A DNA stretch of 64,000 bases from positions 62,001 to 126,000 of the forward strand of contig CAJUGJ010000002.1 in NCBI GenBank assembly GCA_910586015.1, written 5' to 3'. Shown piece after piece: positions 1 to 8,737 of the stretch. Origin of the DNA: an uncultured Lachnospiraceae bacterium. Lineage in GTDB: Bacteria > Bacillota > Clostridia > Lachnospirales > Lachnospiraceae. The notes under the pieces are model-generated. The model ran no database searches. It had not been told where the DNA came from and saw nothing but the letters and a program-made list of their open reading frames with translations. Within the stretch, counting starts at the first letter, position 1. Every line of letters begins with the position of its first letter. The translations under genes and the position numbers were made by a program.

Positions 1-2927
1 AATATCTTTGCTGTACTTCTAGTTGCATAAATTTCATATCCAAGTGCTTCAAATCTTTTTCCTACTCCTACAGCCTCTAATTTATCTGCATCTTTTACAG
101 TAAGAATCATTTTTTTATGTTTTGGAAGATGAATTCCTGCCCCTAAAAATGCCTTATATAATGCCTCATTAAATGTTTTTGCAATACCTAGACATTCTCC
201 TGTAGATTTCATTTCTGGCCCTAATCCAATATCTGCTCCACGTAATTTTTCAAAAGAAAATACTGGCATTTTTACTGCTATATACTCTGAATTTTTAGCA
301 AGTCCTGTTCCATATCCTAAATCTTTTAACTTCTTTCCAAGAATTACTTTTGAAGCGAGATCTACAATTGGAATTCCTGTAACTTTACTGATATATGGTA
401 CAGTACGGCTTGATCTTGGATTCACTTCAATAACATAAACTTCATCATGAAAAACAATAAACTGAATATTAATTAATCCAATCACCTGTAGAGATCGTGC
501 CAATTTTTTTGTATAATCCACAATAACTTTTTGTAATTTCTCACTAATTGTCTGAGAAGGATATACTGAAATACTATCCCCAGAATGAATTCCTGCTCTT
601 TCTATATGCTCCATAATTCCCGGAATTAAGATTTCTTCTCCATCACATACAGCATCTACTTCGACTTCTTTTCCCATCAAATATTTATCGACTAAAATAG
701 GATGTTCTTGTACATTTCGATTGATAATCTCCATAAATTCTGTTACATCCTGATCGCTGATGGCTATTTGCATTCCTGCACCACCTAAGACATAAGATGG
801 ACGTATTAAGACTGGATAACCTAATTCATTAGCGGCAGCTATTGCCTGCTTTGTAGTAAATACCGTTTTTCCTATTGGTCTTGGAATACAACACTGTTCC
901 AAAATTTCATCAAATAGTTCTCTATCTTCTGCTGCATCTACATTTTCTGCCGATGTCCCTAAAATCGGTACTCCCATCTTTAACAGGCTCTCTGTCAGCT
1001 TAATTGCTGTCTGTCCTCCAAATTGAACAACAGCACCATCTGGATGTTCTAAATCTACAATATTTTCTACATCTTCAGGGGTAAGTGGTTCAAAGTACAA
1101 TTTGTCTGCAATATCAAAATCTGTACTTACTGTCTCTGGATTATTATTGATAATAATAGTTTCATAACCACTTTGATGAAGTGACCATGCTGCATGGACA
1201 GAACAGTAGTCAAATTCAATTCCCTGTCCAATTCGAATTGGACCAGAACCAAGTACAAGTACCTTCTTTTTTGTTCTTTGTACAGATACTTCTGTTTGAC
1301 TTCCATAACAGGAATAATAATATGGTGTCTCTGCTTCAAATTCAGCCGCACAGGTATCTACGATCTGAAAAGCTGGATAAATTTGATAAATTTCTTTTCG
1401 AAGCCGTTTTACTTCGTTTAAACTCTTTCCAGATAATTGTGCAATAATACGATCTGGATATTCCAATCGTTTTGCTTCAAGCATTAATTCCTTGGATAAA
1501 GGTTCTTTTTTTAGTCGTTGTTCCATCTCAACAAGAATTGCAATTTTATCAATAAACCAAAGGTCAATTTTTGTGATATCTGCAATCTTAGATTTTTCTA
1601 TATTTCTTCGAATAGCTTCTGCAATTACAAAAATTCTGCGGTCATCAATTCTTGCAAGCTTTTTTAAAATTTCTTCTTCGGTATTTTCTGTATAGTTTCC
1701 ATACTGCATACTATAAATATTTTGCTCTAAAGAACGAATGGCCTTCATTAATGCCCCTTCAAAGTTATTACAAATACTCATTACTTCTCCAGTTGCCTTC
1801 ATCTGTGTTGTAAGTGTCCGTTTTGCCATAATAAATTTATCAAATGGCCATTTTGGAATCTTAACAACACAGTAATCTAGTGCAGGCTCAAAGTCTGCTA
1901 CTGTCTTTTTTGTAATCGCATTTTTGATTTCATCTAAAGTATATCCAAGAGCAATCTTTGCTGCCACTTTTGCAATTGGATATCCTGTTGCTTTTGAAGC
2001 AAGAGCAGAGGAACGACTAACTCTTGGATTCACTTCAATTACACAGTATTCAAAACTATCTGGTTTTAGTGCATACTGAACATTGCAACCACCTATAATA
2101 TTCAATTCTGAAATAATACGAAATGCAGAAGTTCGAAGCATTTGATATTCTTTATCGGAAAGTGTCTGAGAAGGTGCTACAACAATACTATCTCCTGTAT
2201 GTACACCAACTGGATCTAGATTTTCCATATTACATACTGTAATACAATTTCCTGCTCCATCTCTCATCACTTCATATTCAATCTCTTTCCAACCTGCAAT
2301 ACACCGTTCAATTAAGCACTGTCCAACTCTACTTAATCGAAGTCCATTTGAACAGATATCTAAAAGTTCCTCTTTAAAATGAGCAATTCCGCCTCCTGAA
2401 CCTCCCAATGTATAAGCTGGTCTTACAACGACTGGATAGCCAATCACTTCTGCAAAAGAAATAGCGTCTTCTACTGTTGTTACAATCTTACTCGGAGCAC
2501 ATGGCTCTCCGATTTTTTCCATAGTATTTTTAAATTCTAAGCGATCTTCTGCCTTTTTAATAGTAAGAGAAGTTGTTCCAATTAAATTTGTATTTGTTTC
2601 TTTTAAAAATCCAGATTCCTCTAATTCCATAGCAAGATTTAAAGCTGCCTGACCGCCTAAAGTGGGAAGAATACTGTCTGGTTTTTCTTTTAAAATAATC
2701 TTTTTTAATACCTGTACTGTCAATGGTTCAATATAGACAATATCTGCAATATCCTTATCTGTCATAATCGTTGCAGGATTAGAATTGACTAATACCACTG
2801 TCAATCCCTCTTCTTTTAATGATCGACATGCCTGTGTTCCCGCATAGTCAAATTCGGCTGCCTGACCAATAATAATTGGCCCTGAACCTATTACTAATAC
2901 TTTTTTTATTCTATCATTCCTTGGCAT
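1..2927 (-). CDS. carB: carbamoyl-phosphate synthase large subunit (partial, C-terminus outside window)
   Basis: Large subunit of carbamoyl-phosphate synthase. It uses ammonia delivered by CarA, bicarbonate and two ATP to make carbamoyl phosphate for pyrimidines and arginine. About 975 codons are present, against a usual ~1060-1070. The start reads MPRNDRIKKVLVIGSGPIII, and the duplicated ATP-grasp halves are visible: VRPAYTLGGSGGG in the first half and IRPSYVLGGAGMQ in the second. The second half opens again with KKVLVLGSGPIRIGQG, the internal duplication typical of CarB. The window edge cuts just inside the C-terminal MGS-like regulatory domain. The ATG at 2927 follows a clear GGGAGG and lies 19 bases after the carA stop, so the two form an operon. 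No internal frameshift was seen. Confidence 0.96.
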   Translation of the reverse strand, partial: MPRNDRIKKVLVIGSGPIIIGQAAEFDYAGTQACRSLKEEGLTVVLVNSNPATIMTDKDIADIVYIEPLTVQVLKKIILKEKPDSILPTLGGQAALNLAMELEESGFLKETNTNLIGTTSLTIKKAEDRLEFKNTMEKIGEPCAPSKIVTTVEDAISFAEVIGYPVVVRPAYTLGGSGGGIAHFKEELLDICSNGLRLSRVGQCLIERCIAGWKEIEYEVMRDGAGNCITVCNMENLDPVGVHTGDSIVVAPSQTLSDKEYQMLRTSAFRIISELNIIGGCNVQYALKPDSFEYCVIEVNPRVSRSSALASKATGYPIAKVAAKIALGYTLDEIKNAITKKTVADFEPALDYCVVKIPKWPFDKFIMAKRTLTTQMKATGEVMSICNNFEGALMKAIRSLEQNIYSMQYGNYTENTEEEILKKLARIDDRRIFVIAEAIRRNIEKSKIADITKIDLWFIDKIAILVEMEQRLKKEPLSKELMLEAKRLEYPDRIIAQLSGKSLNEVKRLRKEIYQIYPAFQIVDTCAAEFEAETPYYYSCYGSQTEVSVQRTKKKVLVLGSGPIRIGQGIEFDYCSVHAAWSLHQSGYETIIINNNPETVSTDFDIADKLYFEPLTPEDVENIVDLEHPDGAVVQFGGQTAIKLTESLLKMGVPILGTSAENVDAAEDRELFDEILEQCCIPRPIGKTVFTTKQAIAAANELGYPVLIRPSYVLGGAGMQIAISDQDVTEFMEIINRNVQEHPILVDKYLMGKEVEVDAVCDGEEILIPGIMEHIERAGIHSGDSISVYPSQTISEKLQKVIVDYTKKLARSLQVIGLINIQFIVFHDEVYVIEVNPRSSRTVPYISKVTGIPIVDLASKVILGKKLKDLGYGTGLAKNSEYIAVKMPVFSFEKLRGADIGLGPEMKSTGECLGIAKTFNEALYKAFLGAGIHLPKHKKMILTVKDADKLEAVGVGKRFEALGYEIYATRSTAKI

Positions 2928-2946
2928 AGTAAGTAATCCTCCCTCT

Positions 2947-4218
2947 TTATTTACCTGACTTACTAAAAGCAATTAGAGCCATAAACTCATCAAATAAAAA
3001 TTCAGAATCTTTTGGGCCTGCACAAGCCTCAGGATGAAATTGAACGGTCATGACTGGATATTTTTTATATTTTAATCCTTCTATTGTTTTATCATTTGCA
3101 TTTATAAACCAGACAGAAGCAATTTCTTTATCAATACTGTCCTCAACTACAACATATCCGTGATTTTGAGAAGATAAATAAACCTTTCCTGTACTTAAAT
3201 CTTTAACTGGATGATTTGATCCACGATGTCCATACTTCATCTTTTCTGTCTGAAATCCGTTCGCTAATGCCATTAATTGATGTCCAAGACAAATAGCAAA
3301 AATCGGAACTTTGCTTTGATATAATTTTTGAAGTTCTGCTATAATTTCTATACATTCTGCTGGATCTCCCGGACCATTTGAAAGCATAATACCATCTGGA
3401 GATGTTTTTAAAATTTCTTCTGCTTTTGTATCTGCCGGGTAAACAGTAACTTCACATCCTCTTTTTAACAGACAATGTTCGATATTTTTCTTTGTTCCAA
3501 AATCCATAAGTGCAATCGTATAATGCCTTTTTGCTGTATTTTTATCATTTGAATGCAGTTTCAATTTCTCTATTCCTTCTATTCCCTGCATGGAATACAT
3601 TGCAATTTCTCCACTGCATACTCCTGCATCTTTTGCCTGTTGAATTGCCTCTTGAAGTTGTGGCGAAGCCATATATGTCATTTTCGCCTGTTCAAAATCA
3701 GTTGGAACAAATGCTCTGTGATTGATGGTACGTTTTTGTTTTGTAGTTACTTTTTGAACTACTCCTGTAACTCTATATTTCTTTAACTTTTCTAAAATTT
3801 CGTTTAAACAATACGATTCTTTTGTCGTAATTATTCCATTCATCGTACCACTTTCCCGCAGCAGTTTCGTCAACGCTCTTGTATCTACTCCTGCAATACC
3901 TGTAATTCCATTCTGTTTTAAAAAATCATTCAGTCCTTGTGTCGATCTAAAATTGCTCTCTTGTCTTGAAAGTTCTCTGACAATCAATCCATCTGGCCAT
4001 GCCTGAACAGATTCCATATCATGATGACAAACTCCATAATTTCCAATCAACGGATAAGTCATTACAACTGCTTGTCCTGCATAGGATGGATCTGTTAAAA
4101 CCTCCAGATATCCTGTCATAGAAGTATTAAAAACAATTTCACTGATTACTTCTCTTTGTGAACCAATCGCTGTTCCAGTAAAGATATGCCCATCTTCTAA
4201 TATTAGAAAAGCCTTCAT
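2947..4218 (-). CDS. carA: carbamoyl-phosphate synthase small (glutaminase) subunit
   Basis: Glutamine amidotransferase subunit that hydrolyses glutamine and channels ammonia to CarB. The N-terminal CPSase small-chain domain (about residues 1-150) has FNTSMTGYLEVLTDPSYAGQ. The C-terminal class I GATase domain carries the nucleophile cysteine in AICLGHQ and the His/Glu pair in VQFHPEA. At 423 residues it is longer than the usual ~355-385. The extra length sits in the linker at roughly residues 150-235, which is rich in Lys and Gln and includes a repeated ISQ/MQG-like low-complexity stretch. The ATG at 4218 is preceded by AGGAGGG. It is first in the carAB operon, with a promoter at 4357-4385 and a ~130-base leader. 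Confidence 0.95.
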   Translation of the reverse strand: MKAFLILEDGHIFTGTAIGSQREVISEIVFNTSMTGYLEVLTDPSYAGQAVVMTYPLIGNYGVCHHDMESVQAWPDGLIVRELSRQESNFRSTQGLNDFLKQNGITGIAGVDTRALTKLLRESGTMNGIITTKESYCLNEILEKLKKYRVTGVVQKVTTKQKRTINHRAFVPTDFEQAKMTYMASPQLQEAIQQAKDAGVCSGEIAMYSMQGIEGIEKLKLHSNDKNTAKRHYTIALMDFGTKKNIEHCLLKRGCEVTVYPADTKAEEILKTSPDGIMLSNGPGDPAECIEIIAELQKLYQSKVPIFAICLGHQLMALANGFQTEKMKYGHRGSNHPVKDLSTGKVYLSSQNHGYVVVEDSIDKEIASVWFINANDKTIEGLKYKKYPVMTVQFHPEACAGPKDSEFLFDEFMALIAFSKSGK

Positions 4219-4281
4219 ACAAACCCTCCTATTTTTTTTATTATATCATATTTTTAAAATTATATATCAGTGTACATAAAG

Positions 4282-4321
4282 AAAGATGTATCTAGTTATG
4301 TAGTTTACGAGATACATCTTT
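4282..4321. repeat. 12-bp inverted repeat in the carAB leader
   Basis: Arms AAAGATGTATCT (4282-4293) and AGATACATCTTT (4310-4321) are perfect complements around a 16-base loop. They lie inside the ~130-base transcribed leader predicted from the promoter at 4357-4385. On the carA strand the stem is followed by CTTTATG rather than a run of U, so it is not a convincing terminator. It could be a leader hairpin or a protein-binding site; no PyrR-type motif was recognised. Confidence 0.5.
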
Positions 4322-4356
4322 GTGTCCGAAATTCTATTTATGTTCAAATTGCTACA

Positions 4357-4385
4357 ATAATATCATAACCGAGTTAAAAATACAA
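4357..4385 (-). promoter_or_regulatory. predicted carAB promoter
   Basis: On the minus strand: -35 TTGTAT (4380-4385), 17-base spacer, extended -10 TGA-TATTAT (TATTAT at 4357-4362). It would start transcription near 4350, giving carA a leader of about 130 bases. The rest of the 4219-4537 gap holds only the 4282-4321 inverted repeat and the terminator at 4479-4526. Confidence 0.55.
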
Positions 4386-4478
4386 GTAAATATTTTGTAG
4401 TTTTTATGACAACTCTTATATATCCTTATTTATAATAAATTCAATTAATAAAAGAAACTTTGTGTAAAAATACAAAAC

Positions 4479-4526
4479 AAAAAGGAAGATACCCAAAATA
4501 TATCTATTTTTGATATCTTCCTTTTT
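4479..4526 (-). terminator. terminator of the fructan operon
   Basis: Perfect 13-base arms AAAAAGGAAGATA (4479-4491) and TATCTTCCTTTTT (4514-4526) sit directly after the stop of the surface GH32 gene. Because the arms are A-rich and T-rich the hairpin could terminate in either direction; the only gene converging on it is the minus-strand one. Confidence 0.85.
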
Positions 4527-4537
4527 ATTTCAACTTT

Positions 4538-6283
4538 TTACTTCTTTGTATATTGTCTTAATGATGAAAATTTTACAGTATTATTTTCTGCAAATAATTT
4601 AATTGCCTTTCCACTTGCTCCATAAATTCTTACTGTAAGAGCTGCCATATCATCAATATAAAAAACTCCTACGGAACCTTCTTGTATATAGGTAAAAGAA
4701 TACTCTTTTCCTTCAACAAGATTTATTTCTGTTTCTGCAATTAGAGTGTTTCCCTCGTTAAAAGAAAGTTGTATTTTATTTTCAGCAGGTTTTATTGAAA
4801 TCATTTTATATTTTTCTGTCCTGCCATTATAATCAAAACAAAGACCAAATGAACCTTTTTCCAAAAAAGTAAAATTTCCTGTAAGCATAAAGCTTTCATA
4901 ACAAGTAAAGGTATCAAAATAGCTGTAAATAGTTCCTGACTTAGCAATTAGATTCGTCTGATCGATCTTTAAAGCTCGTCTTATATCATATTGTTCAACT
5001 ATAGCATCCACAGGAGCAAGAATCAGATCACCATTTTCTTTTTGAACAATTTTTTGAACAAGTAAATTTCCTGCCCATGCAGCAACATCTTGTGTAGATG
5101 AAACGGATTCGGATCTTCTTGCCCAACCTACCATATAAGAATTTTTTTCATCTTCTACATGTTTTGCTGCATAAAACAGTTTTCCATCTAATCGTTTAGC
5201 TTCGGAATATGGTCCAAATTGATTATCAGAAGAAGCATACCAAAGAGTATCATCTTGTGCAGAATAAGAAATATACCATTTTTCCCCTATTTTAAATGTA
5301 TCACTACATTCCAGATTCCAAAAATCTCCGATCTGATTACTAAAAATAATACCATCGTATTTTATATTGTTTAGATCCGAGCTAAGTGTATATTTCAAAA
5401 TTCTTGCTATATTATTCTGTGAAGCAGTAATTGTAAGCGAAATTGTTTTTTCTTCAGGATTATAATAAGCTTGAGGATCTCTAAAATCATTTTTTTGACC
5501 AAGTTCGTTAGGAGGAGTAATTTCCCATTCCTTTCGTTTATGAAAAGAAGTAAGATTATCACTTACTGCAACCATAATTTTTTCTTTATACTCTGCAACG
5601 GCTGAACTTGTATGTCCTGTATAAAAAAAATAATACTTGTCATCTACTTTTACAACTGATCCTGTTCCAATCCAACTATCCTGACCACCTTCTCTATTTG
5701 CTTCTAGTACCGGTTCTTCTTGTTCTAAATAATTTACAAAATCTGTCGTTGTCACCAGATAAATTGAATGATTAAAGGAGTCACCTCCCTCTTTTAGATA
5801 GTAAATATAATAAACACCATCCTCATAATAGGGCATAGTGTCTCCAATATAGGGCTGACTTGTCCCATCTACTGCTGGAAGAAAATAAGAAGAATATTCA
5901 TAAGCTGTTTCTTGACTTCCGGGAGTCTTCATTTTGGAAAAATCTTTGTCATTTTCTGGATAAGTAATTTCATCATTTGTGTTAATATCCCACCCTGCAT
6001 AAAGTGTAATATCAGATTTGACTTTATCTTTTTGAAAATCCCATTTCTGTATCAATTCTTCCTCTTTAAACCATCCAAGAAATGTATAACCTTCTCTGAT
6101 TTTACTATCAGGTTCTATAATCTTTTCTCCTGAATAAACGGTTTGTGTTATCTTATTATTCTCTGTGTCATAATTACTTTCAAAACTTACGGTATATGTT
6201 ATATCAGACTGGCTACAACCATAAAGCAAAGTGCTTACTGTCAAGCAGGCTATAGCTAAAAAAATATAAATTTTCCTTTTCAC
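4538..6283 (-). CDS. surface lipoprotein with InlB-type repeat and GH32 glycosidase domain
   Basis: Probable cell-surface fructan-hydrolysing lipoprotein, 581 residues. The signal peptide ends in a lipobox, LLYG-C23. Residues ~30-97 match an InlB/Listeria-Bacteroides repeat (EGYTFLGWF, ITLYAGWD). A GH32-like beta-propeller follows from ~125: the nucleophile Asp may be in YIGDTMPYY, the transition-state Asp is in FRDPQA, and the acid/base Glu is in LECSD. A beta-sandwich-like C-terminal domain completes it. The GTG at 6283 was chosen over the ATG at 6298 because GGGAGGAAATA stands directly before the GTG, while the ATG has no binding site and overlaps the RBS. It is last gene of the fructan operon. 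Family membership is clear from motifs; exact substrate (levan, inulin or short fructo-oligosaccharide) is inferred from neighbours. Confidence 0.82.
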   Translation of the reverse strand: MKRKIYIFLAIACLTVSTLLYGCSQSDITYTVSFESNYDTENNKITQTVYSGEKIIEPDSKIREGYTFLGWFKEEELIQKWDFQKDKVKSDITLYAGWDINTNDEITYPENDKDFSKMKTPGSQETAYEYSSYFLPAVDGTSQPYIGDTMPYYEDGVYYIYYLKEGGDSFNHSIYLVTTTDFVNYLEQEEPVLEANREGGQDSWIGTGSVVKVDDKYYFFYTGHTSSAVAEYKEKIMVAVSDNLTSFHKRKEWEITPPNELGQKNDFRDPQAYYNPEEKTISLTITASQNNIARILKYTLSSDLNNIKYDGIIFSNQIGDFWNLECSDTFKIGEKWYISYSAQDDTLWYASSDNQFGPYSEAKRLDGKLFYAAKHVEDEKNSYMVGWARRSESVSSTQDVAAWAGNLLVQKIVQKENGDLILAPVDAIVEQYDIRRALKIDQTNLIAKSGTIYSYFDTFTCYESFMLTGNFTFLEKGSFGLCFDYNGRTEKYKMISIKPAENKIQLSFNEGNTLIAETEINLVEGKEYSFTYIQEGSVGVFYIDDMAALTVRIYGASGKAIKLFAENNTVKFSSLRQYTKK

Positions 6284-6298
6284 TATTTCCTCCCACAT

Positions 6299-7246
6299 TC
6301 ACTTTTTAAAGACAGTCATCTCATCTGGTATAGATGGAATTGCTCCTTTTTTTGTTACAGCTATAGAAGCCGCTTTATTTGCATAAAAAAGATATGTTTG
6401 TAGATGTTCTTCTAAAGAAGAAACATCTATTTTATTATCTCTTAATATTTGAAATAAAAATGTTCCTATAAAGCAATCTCCTGCACCTGTTGCATCAACT
6501 TGTATCACCTTTTGGGATGGAACAGTACAAAAATAACCCTTTTTGGTATAAGCACTTGAACCTTTTTCTCCCTTTGTCAATAATATCAGTTTAACATTTC
6601 CATGAAAAAGTCTATTAACTGCCTCTTTTTCTTCTTTTATTTCGGTAATATCAAATAATTCTTCTTCACTTACCTTTATCATATCTACTAAAGGTATAAA
6701 ATTTCTTACTGTGCTTAATAATTCATTTTTTGTTTCCCAGAGAGAATATCTAAGATTTGGATCAAAGCTAATGATAGTACCTGCTTTTCGAGCCAAATAG
6801 ATTGCATGTAAATGAGCTGTACGAACAGGATAGTCCACTAAATCTACACTTCCAAAATGTAAAATATCACCTGACTGGAATACTTCTGGAATTTCATCTT
6901 CATTTAAAAATAAATCTGCGGAAGGTTTACGATAAAACATAAATTCTCTTTCTCCCTTTTGGTCAAGTGCTACAAAAGCGAGTGCAGTATTTGCTTCATT
7001 CGTCTGAAAAACGAAGGAGGTATCAACGCGATTTTCCTTTAATATATCAATTAAAAAATCTCCAAAAGCGTCTTTTCCAAGTTTAGTAATAACTGCTGCA
7101 TTACCGCCTAACTTTGCTGTACAAACTGCAACATTTGCAGGTGCTCCGCCCGGATTTTTTACAAATTCTTTTACCTCTTTTAAAGAACCAATTTTATTTG
7201 CAGTAAAATCAATTAACATTTCACCAATTGTATATAGTTTTTTCAT
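6299..7246 (-). CDS. PfkB-family fructokinase
   Basis: Cytosolic ATP-dependent sugar kinase, 315 residues, the normal size for the ribokinase/PfkB family. The N-terminal signature GGAPANVAVCTAKLGG and the C-terminal anion-hole/catalytic signature DATGAGDCFIG (near residue 250) are both intact, with the catalytic Asp in GAGDC. In this operon it most likely phosphorylates the fructose released by the GH32 enzymes, giving fructose 6-phosphate. The ATG overlaps the stop of the upstream GH32 gene by four bases (ATGA), so the two are translationally coupled. Downstream, the GTG start of the surface GH32 lies 15 bases after its stop. Other PfkB substrates cannot be excluded from sequence alone. Confidence 0.87.
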   Translation of the reverse strand: MKKLYTIGEMLIDFTANKIGSLKEVKEFVKNPGGAPANVAVCTAKLGGNAAVITKLGKDAFGDFLIDILKENRVDTSFVFQTNEANTALAFVALDQKGEREFMFYRKPSADLFLNEDEIPEVFQSGDILHFGSVDLVDYPVRTAHLHAIYLARKAGTIISFDPNLRYSLWETKNELLSTVRNFIPLVDMIKVSEEELFDITEIKEEKEAVNRLFHGNVKLILLTKGEKGSSAYTKKGYFCTVPSQKVIQVDATGAGDCFIGTFLFQILRDNKIDVSSLEEHLQTYLFYANKAASIAVTKKGAIPSIPDEMTVFKK

Positions 7247-8658
7247 ATCTGTCCTTTTATTTTAAAATTTTTTTCTGGCAAAGTAAGTTCATAAACTTCT
7301 GTTATCTCTCCGTTTTCTATTTCAATAGATAATCTATCACCATCTATAAAATAACGTTGTGTAAATGTTTCTTTTCCACCTGCAATAAAAATTTCTATTG
7401 AGGATCGATCTGACAAAACACGAATTTCAACTGCTTCATCATATATATATTTACATTTTCTCAAATCCATCGGCTGAAACTTTAGAGTAGAAAAATCAGC
7501 ATAAAATCTTCCATTTTGTATTCCAAAGGAAAAAGACTCTTCTGATAGTTTTCCTTTTACTATAACCTTACTATCTTTTCTTAAACGCAAAGACATATCA
7601 TAACATATATAAAGATTTTTTATATCAACGGTCGAATTTGTTCGATACTTTTCAATTCCCTTTGCAGGAATTTGATAGAGAAAATGATCTTTTAAAGTCA
7701 AAATACGTGGATAAGTTAATGCACCACAATAACCATGTTGGTATGTATGTGTATAATATTCATCTTTTCCCCACATCTCCATCCATGCTAACATAATTCT
7801 TTTGCCATCTTTATCACAAGCTGTTTGAGGAGCATAAAAATCCATTCCACTGTCTAATTCATCAAAATAATCTACAACAAATTCTCCTGTCTGGCGATTT
7901 AACTTTCCAACTATATAAAGAACCGAATTTATATTTTTAAACCTATATTCTTCGGAAGGAAGATTTATTATAGAACATAACAAGATATCCTTCTCCCCTA
8001 ATGTAAAAAAGTCTGGACATTCACACATCACTCCCATACAAGGTAGTTTTATTTTGTTGAAATATTGAAATGATTTAAAGTCTTTCGTTTTATAGATAAG
8101 AATACAGCCTTCATTTTCTATTGTTTTTGAGCCGATAAAGACAGCATATTCTCCATTCTCCCATAAAACTGGATTCGGATCTCTAAATTCTTTTTGATTT
8201 ATTTCTTCTGGTAAATCCTCAGCTCCAAGAACAACGGTTTCATCTTTTAAGAAATGAATTCCATCTAAAGAACGTGCTACACTTTGTGTTTCACGTGACA
8301 GTCCATCTTTTTCGTAATGTTTTGTATAAATAAGAATCATTTCATCTTTATTAACTACAGCTCCACCTGAAAAACACATTGTTTCATCATCACAATTAGG
8401 AGCAAGTGCAACAGGATAATGTGTAAATACACAATTATCTTCTGTTACCGCATGTCCCCAGTACATATCACTCCAACTACTATCATATGGATTATATTGA
8501 TAAAAAAAGTTTAACTTTCCTTTATAAAAACACACACCATTTGGGTCATTCATCCATCCAATAGGTGGAGAAAAATGATATTCCGGATAAAAACTTTTAT
8601 TTATTTTTCCTGTCATTTCTTTTATATAATTGTTTGCTGTTTCAATAGAATGTTTCAT
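7243..8658 (-). CDS. intracellular GH32 beta-fructosidase (sucrose-6-phosphate hydrolase/fructanase family)
   Basis: Glycoside hydrolase family 32 enzyme without signal peptide, 471 residues. The family signature WMNDPNG gives nucleophile Asp38; FRDPNP (transition-state stabiliser) and CECPDFF (acid/base Glu) follow in the right order, with a C-terminal beta-sandwich. It should release fructose from imported fructo-oligosaccharides or sucrose; whether it prefers phosphorylated sucrose cannot be told, but the ABC-type importer beside it delivers unphosphorylated sugar. The ATG at 8658 is chosen over a TTG at 8682: GAAAGGTG lies 10 bases before the ATG, and the TTG falls inside a strong hairpin (8678-8728). 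It overlaps the kinase gene by four bases. Confidence 0.9.
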   Translation of the reverse strand: MKHSIETANNYIKEMTGKINKSFYPEYHFSPPIGWMNDPNGVCFYKGKLNFFYQYNPYDSSWSDMYWGHAVTEDNCVFTHYPVALAPNCDDETMCFSGGAVVNKDEMILIYTKHYEKDGLSRETQSVARSLDGIHFLKDETVVLGAEDLPEEINQKEFRDPNPVLWENGEYAVFIGSKTIENEGCILIYKTKDFKSFQYFNKIKLPCMGVMCECPDFFTLGEKDILLCSIINLPSEEYRFKNINSVLYIVGKLNRQTGEFVVDYFDELDSGMDFYAPQTACDKDGKRIMLAWMEMWGKDEYYTHTYQHGYCGALTYPRILTLKDHFLYQIPAKGIEKYRTNSTVDIKNLYICYDMSLRLRKDSKVIVKGKLSEESFSFGIQNGRFYADFSTLKFQPMDLRKCKYIYDEAVEIRVLSDRSSIEIFIAGGKETFTQRYFIDGDRLSIEIENGEITEVYELTLPEKNFKIKGQI

Positions 8659-8677
8659 GATAAATGTTTCACCTTTC

Positions 8678-8728
8678 TGCAATTTTTTGAGTTGTCTAAA
8701 ATTGTAGGTTACAACTCAAAAAATTGCA
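8678..8728. repeat. 18-bp perfect intercistronic inverted repeat
   Basis: TGCAATTTTTTGAGTTGT (8678-8695) and ACAACTCAAAAAATTGCA (8711-8728) are perfect complements with a 15-base loop. It sits between the sugar-binding lipoprotein and the intracellular GH32 gene. On the operon strand the stem is followed immediately by the GAAAGGTG binding site of the GH32 gene, with no U-run. That fits an mRNA-stabilising or processing hairpin, or one that limits ribosome access, better than a full terminator. Confidence 0.8.
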
Positions 8729-8737
8729 TGAATTAAT

